Shown here: positions 36,301 to 48,300 of the stretch, in pieces
Layout: every line of letters starts with the position of its first letter
Position numbering within the stretch: the first letter of the stretch is position 1
Assembly (NCBI GenBank): GCA_951217055.1
Contig: OX578276.1
Span: forward strand, 60,697,307 to 60,761,306
Length of the DNA stretch: 64,000 bases
Reading direction: 5' to 3'
DNA from: Gerris lacustris
Lineage: Eukaryota; Arthropoda; Insecta; Hemiptera; Gerridae
Made by a program: the position numbers and the translations under genes
Notes under the pieces: model-generated
The model's database searches: none
The model's input: only the letters and a program-made list of their open reading frames with translations
What the model was told of the DNA's origin: nothing

Positions 36301-39300
36301 CGAGCTTACATTTTTTCTTGTCTCCAATTTAACAAATCCAGAATCCGTTTCAGAAGTCAGACCAGTTACAGTAAGTCTGTCACTCAATTTTTAGAACCAA
36401 TATATCTTAAAAACTACTTTAAATCAAACTATAATTACTATTTACAAGGGGAGACAGAAAGAGAAAAATCTCTGTCTGTCTCCCCTTGTAAATAGTAATT
36501 ATTATAATTTGATTTAAATTAAAATTTAAACGTTTCGTAGTATGAAACTACCAAAAACTTAAAAATTGAATTTCTAATTGATTGTACTAGGTACAGGTAC
36601 TAATTGGGTACTTTATAATTACAAGCATTATTTCTTCGTATAGTTCTATTGTCGTTAATGTTGACTTCTAGACTTGTAGAAAAATTTGAAAGCTTAATTT
36701 GGGACTAGGTATTGTTATTGACAGAGGAAATTATTCTTCAGTGTAGCTTAATTGGCTAGAGCATCTGTACTGGAAATATAGAGAGGTCCGTGGTTCGAAT
36801 CCCGGCGCTGAAGTCTGTTTTCCTCTGTCTGTCTCCCCTTGTAAATAGTAATTATAATTTGATTTAAATTAAAATTTAAACGTTCCGTAGTATGAATACT
36901 ACCAAAAACTTAAAAATTGAACTTATAAACTACTCGTATGGCTTTAATTAAATTTGAATGGTATGTCATAATTAGCATTGTAGGTCATGAGTCCAACGAT
37001 GCTAATTGAACCATATATGGATAAGTTTAAACATTGTTTGCCCATTTGTTTCTCTTCCACATGCGCTTAAACGTACATTTATTTACACCTATATCTTCAA
37101 ACGTACTCATCTGATTTTAAGAAATTTGAACTGTTTGTCGAATATAGCCCACCGATTAATTTAAACTGCCTATGCGCACATTACATAAATAAATTGATGC
37201 TTAAATTCCTATAAAAAACACCAAACAATTTTGACAAATTTAAAAAAAGGGGAAATAATTAAATTAATTAGGCAAAAATTGGTTGTCAGTACGTGATAGA
37301 AGATTCATGAGTTTCTGGGGGGGAGTGGCGCCCCTTAATTTAGAGCGAAAATTAATTTCTTGATATTGCCTCAGAGTATGATTTTCATTTACATGTACAC
37401 CAAATTGCAATATACAGTAAAACATTAATATCATAGAAAAAAATATAATAAAATAGATTTAAAATACCTCCTATCTATAAATATAATATTAACAAAATTT
37501 TTGTTTTTACTCAATTTTCTATATTTTACTTACCTTTGCTTCTTAAAAGCAAAAATACACTACGAAAATTATCAGAATATGCATTGATATTTTTGTTTTT
37601 TTATTGCAACAAAGTTATATAAATTTACAACGCCTCCATTGAAAACAGGTGCATTTTGGCATCCCAAAAAGTTGTTTAGGGTTCGGAGCACTAGGATATC
37701 AAGTCCGAAACCGGGATGCCAGGCAACCCTACTCTCATGTGATACATTGGGTTTTCCCTTTACCTTATACCAAAACTGATGACGGCCAAGAGGCTGCAAA
37801 CTAGTTTTGAGAAATAAATATTCATTTTGTGGAGAGGGTTTCCATTTTTCATTATTATATTATTTATAATTAACTATTATTATAATAATAATGATTTTGG
37901 TTGATTTGGTTTTTTTCAAATTTTGGTTAAATATAAAACAAATTTTCTCCTTTATTATTAACTCAGAAATTTTATTAAAAACCATTAACATTCACAAGCA
38001 TTCAAATAAATCTCTGTTTAAGAAGGAGGAACATAATAAAAAAAAAGGTTTAATTTAAGACTATTCCTCTTAAGCACTTGGAAAGTATACAAAAAAAAGA
38101 CTAGTATATATATCCTTAAATTTTCTAATCCTACTTTAAATAATTGGCAAAAAAAAAAAAAAAAATGTATATATAAATATAAATATAGTAATACTAAATA
38201 CATTTACAAATAATAGTAGACTTCATTTTAAAAGGAAATAATTATATTAAAAAAAAAAATTATTTAAGCTCAATAATCTAAAAAAAGGTTTGTATTATTT
38301 ATACAATCTTCAAAATCAATAAGTCCATTTTTGTTTATTCACATTTACACTTTATTGTAACTATAAATGTACAAGTTATCAATTCAACACATATTAACAT
38401 TAAGACACTTTTGTTATCTATCATTTAGTAGTTGTTCAAAATTTACTTAGTAAAAGTTATTAGTTTATTCCAGTTTGAAATTATGCTAAAAATAAACGTT
38501 TTCAGTGTTCTTAAAACCTGACATGGTAAGCATTGTTATTTGAAGAGTACTAAATGTAACAGACAAGTAACTAAATTAATATTAATAGTAATGCACCAAT
38601 TAACTTTAACTAATTTTCTTTCGCAAGAATTTATTTTTGACTTGATTTATTCGCAGAGAGCTATAAATATTGATAGAAAATTGTCATTTTGAGGTATAAT
38701 AAGATAGATGTTTCAGAAAATAGAGTAGGTAAACTTAAATTTTGGGAATAATTTATAAAAAAAACCATATTTTTATGAGTTTTATGAGTAATCAAGCATC
38801 CTCAGGTGTTTTCTAGGAAGAAGGGAAACAATAATTAACAACACACATAATGAAACATATTAGTTTTGTCCTTAGTTGTTACCATATGGTAATTTTTAAT
38901 ATTGTTTTCAACCATGCCTTCTAAATGCAGTAAATAGGAACCAGCCTTAATAGTCAAAGAAAGTAATGAAATAATGAGATTTATTTAAGTTAATTAAGAT
39001 GAGGCAAGTCAGCTGAATCATAGCCAAGTTTACTTTTTATTTGTTTTAGTATAATTTACTTAAATTATTAAAATATGTTATTTGAAAATGATGAGGTTAT
39101 TGTATGTAGTTAACTTTACCTCTTAGGCATAACCCTCCTTTTACCATACTCAATGACAACATTAGTGGCTTCCTTAGGGACCGTACTATCGCAAAAGTTA
39201 GGGACTAACTGATAATTTACTTACACATACTTAAGGAAAATCTAGATTTTTTTTTATTTTTAATTTTTGCAGATTATTAATATTTGCAAAAGGTCTTTGC

Positions 39301-42300
39301 TTCAGTTTAAGTCCATTAAAAAGCATTACATTTTTTATCTTTTTTTTTTTAATAAAAAATTCTTTTAGATGATTTTTTTAAATTCCAAACTACAAAATAA
39401 TAATTTAAAAAAGTAAATTGTAAAAATAATAGTTATATTTATGTAACAATAAATGAAAAGAAAACAAAAGGGAATTGCCCTTACTTGTATAAGAAATATA
39501 TTAATTAATTTGGTAGGTACATATTTGTGAAAATAAATCAAATAAGGTCAAATTTTGTGGTTTCTATTAGTTATCCCTTACATAGTTTATCAATTGATCT
39601 AGTGTGGGTTGTTAAGGGCATGTTGTATATTATAAAAACCGTTTATATTATCATGTAGATAGAAAATTGGCTATATTTTCCCTGCGTCATGTGTACTGGT
39701 TATGCAATGTTATTAATTTACATTTTATAGTAAAATGGGCTCAATTATCCTCTAATTGAATAGGATTCTTATAATATACATAATTTTACCCCTACTTCCC
39801 ATTTAAAACAAAATTGGTAATTAAAAATTACAAATTTATTTTAATTGTAAACAGAGTTCTGTTTTAAATGGAAAGAGGCAGTAAAAGAGGTGAAATACTG
39901 TATAATATAGCATATAAGACAGATCCAATTCAATTAGATCACATTTTATTATAAAATATAATTGACAGCATCGCATGACGGGAGTGTGAATGCCTTAGAG
40001 TGAGGCGAAATAAGAGCCAATTTTCAATCTACAAGATAATCTTAACTATTAAATAAAAAAAATAAAAGTCAATAATTTACTTATTACACATTCTCAGTAA
40101 TTACTTATGATTTCCTAATTTTCCTTTTTTTAATCGTAAAAATAATAATTATAATTTGTACTCTATATTTTTGAAATTGTGTTTTTATTATTAATATAAC
40201 AAGTTAAAACATGAACATTAATGGACCTAACCCGAGCAGAAGCAATTAACAAGAGTACAACACTTAAGTACCTCTCTTTGTCTCAATATAATTTAGTTGT
40301 TCTGAACAACACTTAAAGTATACAACTCATCAATGTAGTAATCAACAGAAATGGGATTTGCTAGTATTATTTGACTATAAACTGGTAAATTTTAATTATT
40401 TTATTAATATTCCTCTTTCTAAAAGTTAATTAGACATAGAATGAAGAATATGTAACCCTTGTCTTCTCAATTAATGTATTTATTTTAGAAAAAAAAAAAA
40501 ATCATATCAGATGTCTTACCACAGGAGATTTAACCTTTTGGATAATAAATATTTTAAAAAGCTATATATTGAGGTAATACAAAATATATATATGTAGACC
40601 AGGCAGAGGTAAAATTAAAACAAAGTATAAAAGGTTGACAAATGGTATAAATGGTAGGTTTACTCCTCACTTCATTATGATGAGATATTCGGAACTATCA
40701 TAATTTGATTATAAATACTTGATTTTCTGATTATAACAAAAATTGTACGTTAGAATAATGAAATAAAGTAAAATAAAGGAATTCCAAGGAATGCTTTGCA
40801 TTTCAATGCTCAAACTTCACTCATTAAAACATGTTAACACAAGTGTGTTAAGTGTAACAACACTTTTATATTTTTTTGTTTGTTTCATTGGTGAAGAATT
40901 TAGTTACAAGTCTTAATTGGAATGTTCTCTTTTCATTAAATATAACTGCCAAAATAAAAGGCATCCACTGATAGACTGGTTTTTGTGTCAGGTGCTTTTC
41001 TTCAATATTTAATTACATATAAATGTCTCCACAACAGAGGATACTAAACAAATTTTAATTTGAATAAACTTATAATAAAAATATTTAGTCTATAAATCAA
41101 AGCTTAATAAAATGAAATTTGATAACTTGCTTAGATTGCTCGGCAGCCAGACCTCCTCTTAAGGAAAATTCTCGTTTGATGTAGCCAAAAAGAAGATCAG
41201 TAATTAAGAATATCTGAGCAGTGGCGAATGTCAAGGTAACACCAAAGTAGAAATTAGCATTAGCTGATTGGGAATATATCCACAGGTACCAAACTGTGGG
41301 CCCAAGGACAGAGGTAACTAAAATAGAACATACAATAATAAAGGTTTGTTGCATGTGTCTTCCGACGTGTGTCCACATAGGAAGTAATGACAAGTAAAAG
41401 CCTACATCTCCTATACTAGGATAGGACTTAAAAACCATAGAAAGAGATATAAGACTTGTTGCAAGCAACATTGGATTGTAATGAAAACGGAGGCTAAGAG
41501 GTGCTAAATATAATAAGAGAGCATTTAACTGAAACGAAAAGACAAACAATAACCGAAAATGCTCGAACATTTCAGTAAAGAAATACCAGAAGAGGCCAAT
41601 ATTAGGCCGCAGATTAGGAATGGTTAATATGGCCATGTAAATAGATTGGCAAAAGCTCCAGTTACCCATTATGATAAAAGAAAAGTATATCAATCCTCCC
41701 AAGAGAAATGTAAAAATCAGGATAGTAGAGAAACAAGAAATACATTTTCTTTTACTCTGACGACACATGTATAAACAAACAGGGATGATCAAAACGATTG
41801 GATACAACGACTGGAGTGTTGCAAGAGCCAGAGCAACACATGCAAGGAGCCTGTAGCCTTTAATCATTGAGAAAAATACCATAGCTAAACACAAATTACC
41901 AAAAGTTGTAGTACTGAACCCTACACTGCTTAGAATCGTAAATGGACTAAACAAATAGGCAGATAAAACATATATTGGGGCGTAATACTGATCGTATTCC
42001 GTTAAAAGAAGGCGCTCTGTTCCTGGGGCATAATTAGACTTTTCCTTTTCTTGCTTAAGTGATTCTTCTTTCATAAAGTTTTGAGCTGTTAAGAAAAGTA
42101 GGTACGACGTCAGTAGATCGGTTAGAATAAAAACGATGCCGATATAGCGCGGTATAGTCCTTAACATGTAATCGAACGTAATGAGAGCTAGTGGAGTCTC
42201 ATGAAAAATATCACCGTCATAAGGATTGATTCCTTCTTGGTAAAGAGTGACACCTTCTGTAACCCTCTTCCACGAATTGAGAAATGTAGATATCTCAATT

Positions 42301-45300
42301 CGATTACTGATATTTTGCTGCCAACTTGAATAAGTAAGAAAGAGTCTAACAGCAGTTCCAACAATTATCTCGACAATAATTGTTTTCTTGATCCAGTTCA
42401 AATCCACGCTTTGGCTTTTGGTCTTCATAGTGAAATCACTAAGAAAAACAACGTTATGTATATAGAGGCACACAAATAAAAACAAATTTGACAGTTAGAC
42501 CCGGTAAACAAACATTTCACTTAATCTGCGATAACTTATAAAGTATAATAAAAATGATAATGTTATCAAATCATTCACTCTCAAAAGAATTATCTGTTCG
42601 CTTTGTGCGATTAATATTTTTAAACAACTTTATAAAAGCCATAAAAACTACAAATAACGTTAGCTTTAGTACAATAATAGTAATAGTAACTTATTTTGTT
42701 AGGAAACTCAGGTTATAATAATAAAAGGTTATATTGAAACTCTGGTAGAGGTTAGTAGTAGCTGGTTGTGTACTGGCCGAGGCAGTCAACACTCAACTTC
42801 CCTGCAATTTCTATAAATTATTTCAATTCGTAACGTGGCGTATCCTGTGCAGGGATCAATAGAACGATGTTAAATTTAAAATAAACTACATATTTCACTT
42901 TTTTAGTGGTATATTTATATTACAAGTAATTTTTAGGGTCCGTAGGCAAAACCAAGGACCCTTATATTTTCCTGCATGTGTCTGTCCGTCCGTCCTGTCG
43001 CCTGCTCTCACGGCTACACCTTTTGTCCGATCACTTTGAAATTTGGCAAGTACGTGTCTTGTACCTACCCGCATATTTTAAAAATATAGCGACATAAAAA
43101 AAATATTTTTCAAAAAAATTAGGGTAAAAAAACTTAAGGGTTAAAATTTTTTATTTTTTTTCGACACCGTGAGGGGTATCATATGAAAGGGTACGTCGAG
43201 CTGATTACAAAAATATATAATTCTTTGGTTATAACTTTGATAGGGCGAGCGTAGGCAAGTTTGAAGTGGTTGTGAAACGTGTCCCCCCCCTCTATCTCAC
43301 TTATGTGAAGTGCAAAAAATCTGAAAAAATTCCTGAACATTCTTCGACCAAAAGTAAAGATACCACTTTTTGGAAATTTCGAAAAAAATATTTTAATTTT
43401 TATTGACAAAATACGATTTTTTTATAATTATGGTCTTTTCGAAGTATTTATATGGTTGTAGTCCAGTTCAGTGGCAAAAAAATACTTTATCAGAGTGTGT
43501 TTTGAGAATATCAGACCCTTAGGATAGTTCGAAGTAAGCTTTTTAGCATTTTAAAAAAAATATGTGTGAGGCTCTCACGCATTAGAAGTAAAACTTAAGT
43601 TCTAGAATGCATTGCTCTCTTTCATTTTTTGACGAATTTATAATTTCAGGATTAAGAAATGGTTATGGGAAATTTAATTGAAAAAAAAATATTGCTACGC
43701 TAAGGCAACCACATTTTTCCAATAAAAATAAAACTTCGTTACACGATGCCACTATATGAAAAAATAATTAAAGCAATGTTTATATCTGTGTATGTATTGT
43801 CATTTGTCATTTATACTAGTGGTTCTTAACCTTTTGGTAACCACGGCCCCCTTAAAATCTCCAAATATAATATACAGATAGTACCCTAAATACCTTTCGA
43901 GGCCCCCTGGGGGGCCGTGGCCCTATCCCTTGGCCGTGGCCCCCCGCTTAAGAACTGACGCCGACGCACCTCGAAATGATTTGTTATTGCTACGCTAAGG
44001 CAACCACATTTATTCCAACAAAAACTACGATAAGGCAACCACATTTATTCCAATAAAAATAAATATTTGTTTTGATTTGCGGTCTTTAAATAGATATAAT
44101 AACTTATTTAAATTAATTTAATTAGTTATTACTTTTTTCTTGAAAGTATACAATTAAGCCCGTTGCCATGAACCCAAAAAATAATCTTATTATAATAAAT
44201 AGTCTAATTACATATAATCCATCTAATATTAAATATTACGCTTATATACCAATTTTGTGTACCTTTTAAGTGGCAATGTAATTGGGGCAATGGATAGCAT
44301 GTTTGCTTCATGATCCGGAAATCAGTGGTTCGCATCTCGCCTAAGTGAAAGATTTTTTACAGATAAATCTTTCACCAGGATTAGTCTCGAAACACAAATT
44401 CCGTTTCATTACTTCCGTCACACAAATTTCATTACAATTAATCTGTAAAAATGTTGGAATCTTGGACGAGTCTCGAATCGTAAACTTCGTTGCACGATGG
44501 TCCCTATTTGAAAAAATTCACTCTACCGCCGCCAAAGAAGTTTCACTTCAAAAACACCGTTTTTGCACTTTACAGATAAACACTATACAATGTGGCCTAC
44601 AGGCCCTCGCTGTGTGCTGACTAGCACACACTTGACCTGTTTATTGCATCAGAATTTGTTACTTCGACCCAGCAGTTTTTTCTTCGGTTTACTATTATCT
44701 TGTCTACTTGCTGCTTTCTGGATTAATAATTTTGCTAAATCTTAGTAATAGTACAGTAAAATTAGATCGAAAACTGTCCAAACCCAAACATTAAAAAAAA
44801 AGTTCTACCTCACGCCAAATTGTTTTATACCCTCCTCGTAGTAAGTGGTAAAAAGTTGGACCACTTGCAGCGTCGGGTTTGGCGGGGAGGGGGGCGAAAA
44901 GGGGGGTAAAATGGTATTTTTAATAGTTTTTCGCAAATATCTCGAAAACTATGAGGTTTAGCGCTAACTGTGATTTATACAAAATTAATCTATATGAAAT
45001 TTTGAACAAAAGTTGCCTCATGCATTTTTGTTCTAAAGTAAACGGTAACGTATGGAGGGGTAAAAATATCAGTATTTTAAATTTTAGCAAAAATGCAAAA
45101 ATGACGCACTATAATTTAATTATTTTAAAAAGTAATTTACTGTAAAAGGCCACCCTACGTTACCTGTATTGATTTGAAACTAGACACATCAAAATTCGTA
45201 GTTCGAGTTTTTTCTTGTATAGTTAACGCAGATCCAGTTGCAGTAGCTGATGCTGGACAGCATTTCTTCCTTTCGTTATATTCACATCAAAAAATGCAGA

Positions 45301-48300
45301 CAATTTTTTTTACCACCAAGTACCAATGGCTCAATCACAAGAAAGATCCTCTAAAATGGGGTTGGAAAAAGATCATCTGCGTCCCATTACAACTACAAAG
45401 GCTGCTGCTCCTGAGGAATTACTCAAACTCATTGTTTGCGCTTGCAAGGAGGGGTGTGTGCAAAACTGAGTGTCGAAGGAGTGGCTTGAAATGCTCAAAC
45501 ATGTGCATTTATTGCTTGGGACATGGGTGACTAAACAGAGATTCACTAAGTATCGACGATGAAATTGATGATGATCCTCACAGTGAAGAGGAGTTTGAAT
45601 ATTGAGCTTAGAGATTTAAAGCGTTTCATTACTAATTTATTTCCACATAACCTGTCAAGAGTAGGATGCTTATCTTGCTACTAATTATTGCTAATACTTT
45701 TTTTCATAACATATATAATTTCACTTTTCTATTTTTGAACATGATTCTATGTATGCTTCTTTCCTCGAATGCCCGAAATTTGTTATTAAAAGTGGTTTAG
45801 CTTCATTTCTTGAAACATAGAATTTTCCGGATTTTTTTTTTTTTTTACTATTGCAAGAGAACTATTGTGTCTACAGGCTTCATTTTATGCTTGTCTAAAA
45901 TCCAAATAAATTTACTACAACTTCGTTTTTTATGACTTTTCTCGTGAGAGGTTTTATGTCGATATTCGACCCGAAACAAGAGCAATTAATAAATATCCAT
46001 TTTTTTGGGAAAACTGCCGATTTTTGAAGTCATATCTCGGTAATTATTAGGCGTACAGAGTTGCCGTTGAACATAAAAGCAAGCCAATTAAATTTACTAA
46101 AACTTTATTACTTATGATAATAATAAATAAATAAATAATTTTATTAAGACATATTTACAATGAACATTTTCGTTTTGATTTTATCAGAGCCAGTATCAAA
46201 CATAGTATTTGTTTTTTCCTCGGCCTGTAAGATTTAAATAGAATATACAATAATACTTTAGATAACAATAACAACAACAGTAACAAAGAGGGGGAAAAAA
46301 TTTTAAAAAAACCCTCTAACTTAATGGTAACTATGGTGAAGGTTAATAGAACATATAAATAAACTGAAGTATAACAATAACAAGTGGTTGACAACAATGA
46401 TTAGATACATCTGAGATTAAAAATAAATAATATTGTAATTAACACATATTATATGCTATCTAGAAGTATATGTTTGTATTTTTTGTACCTATTTCTTAGA
46501 TCACTGATATTGTAGTTGCCTATATTTTTGATTAGTTGGTTAGCCTGGTTGTCTTGACACTGCCTGAAAAATTTTTGGGTTAGCTGAAAAATAAATTGTT
46601 GAATGTCAGGAAGATTTAGCTTGGCGTGCATTTCTTTGATTCTTGTGAATATTGGGAAATTACCAATTATTTGACTGCATTTATTTTGTAGTACTTGTAG
46701 GGACCTATAGTTTGATTTAGACACGGAGCTCCAGACTGGACAGGCGTACGTAAGGGCGGGTCTTTATGCCGATATTCGGCCCGAAACGAAAGCAATACTT
46801 TAAATTTTATTTTATTTAACAAAATTGACAATTTTTGACGTGCCATATCTCGAAAAATATTAGTTGGGCAGAGCTAAAATTGGGCTTTTATTGTTGAAAA
46901 TTTACTTAACTTTAAAAATAGTAATAACGACTAATACCGAAAAACACATAGTTTACGGGTTATATGGCAAAAACTAAAAAAAATTATTTTCTTTTTCACA
47001 TTTTCACGTATTACGCAGGTATTACACAGGTATTTGCTCAGGTATTTTGAAGCTGCAAACTTAGGCTGTCACTACCCCAACTGGCCCTAACTTCAATAAA
47101 AAAATCTTTCGAAAAAATTTCAAGCAAACTGGAAAATAGTGATATGTTTACCCCTCCATAACTCCGTAATAGTTTACTTTAGCACAAAAATGCATAAGTC
47201 TATATTTGTTCAAATTTTTATGTAGATACTTTGTATATAACAAAGTTAGCGCTAAACCTCATAGTTTTCGAGATATTTGCGAAAAATGATATACATTTAC
47301 ATTACATCCCTTTTACCCCCCCCCTTTTCGCCCCCCTCCCTGCCAAACCCGACGCTGCAAGTGGTGCAACTTTTTACCACTTACTACTAGGAGGGTATAG
47401 AACAATTTGGCGTGAGGTTGAACTTTTTTTTTGAATGTTTGGGTTGAAGCTTAATTTTACTGTACTATAAATTAAGGCCCCGATTTTAGCTACCTTGCAA
47501 GCCAGTGGCGGCTCCAGAGGGGGGCCACGACCCCCCGAGATTTTTTCCATTACAAGATTTTTTACTTTCTCATATAAAGAGAAAGTATTGTGATGGCGCA
47601 AAACTTCGATTTTGATGGATTTACACGTTTTGAGGTCCCCTGAGTCCAAAAAATGTTTGGTTTTTAAAAAATGTCTGTCTGTGCAGACGCCTGGAGACTA
47701 AACTACTGGGCCGATTTAAACGAAATTTGGCATACACGTTCAGAAAAATCATACCCCAAGGCGAAATCGAGAAATGAATTTTAACTCCAAATTTAGGGGC
47801 GCTACCCCCCAAAAACTCCAAAGAAACGTGAAAAAAAAAATTTCTCGAAAACGGTTCCGACGATTTTGATTAAAAAATTCTAAAATGTAGTCCATTTAAA
47901 TACGAATCTAATGATATAAGCCGTTTTCCTGGGAATAATCTAGTTCCTGAGAAAATAGCCCAAAACGTGGACAGAGAGAGGCCGGGTTCGATTCCCCGCC
48001 CAGGAGAAGTTATTTTTATGTTAAAGTTTGATGAAATGTTCAATAATAATTAAATGTACCTACGAAAAATAATAAATGGAAAACACTGGGCTAAGTAATT
48101 ATTAATTATGATCTCGTATATGAGAAAGTTTGTCTGAGCTGTCTCGGACAGATTTTTTATTATCACTCGACTTAGCGCAGGGCCGTCCACGGGGGGATGG
48201 ATGGCGCAAGTTGCGCCATTGAAAAAAAATTGGGGGGGGGGGAATTGAAAAAATTTGGGGGGGATTCGAAAAAAATTGGAAAAATCCAGTAATCACAGTT

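Larger units (their letters stand above)
44758..47462. mobile_element. 2.7-kb long-inverted-repeat DNA transposon (TA target), interrupted by a LINE
   Basis: Ends CAGTAAAATTA...AACCCAAACATT and complement, flanked by TA (44756-57 and 47463-64). The inverted arms are about 350 bp: they share the cacgccaaattgtt, ctactacgagg/gagggtat, cgtcgggtttggc(g)ggg and tctcgaaaactatgaggttt blocks. The interior has a Cys-rich coding remnant (45,174-45,533) and a LINE insertion (46,116-46,763). Sequence on both sides of the LINE (cgatattcgacccgaaac and cgatattcggcccgaaac) is itself an old direct duplication. The TA/CAGT ends suggest the Tc1/mariner-pogo superfamily; this is inference, since no DDE domain is visible. 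Confidence 0.6.

Noticed and set aside
36737..36812. Functional tRNA gene
   Set aside because: A and B boxes and the acceptor stem are good, but the T-stem has two mismatches and the anticodon arm needs shifting. It sits inside a repeat family, so it is SINE-like.
42429..42485. N-terminal extension of PIG-U by 19 codons
   Set aside because: The frame is open but begins at TTG, and the extension has no counterpart in PIG-U proteins. The ATG at 42,428 is the natural start.
46155..46397. 80-codon hydrophobic minus-strand frame
   Set aside because: Lies in the LINE 3' UTR; Leu runs come from simple AT/CTT repeats.
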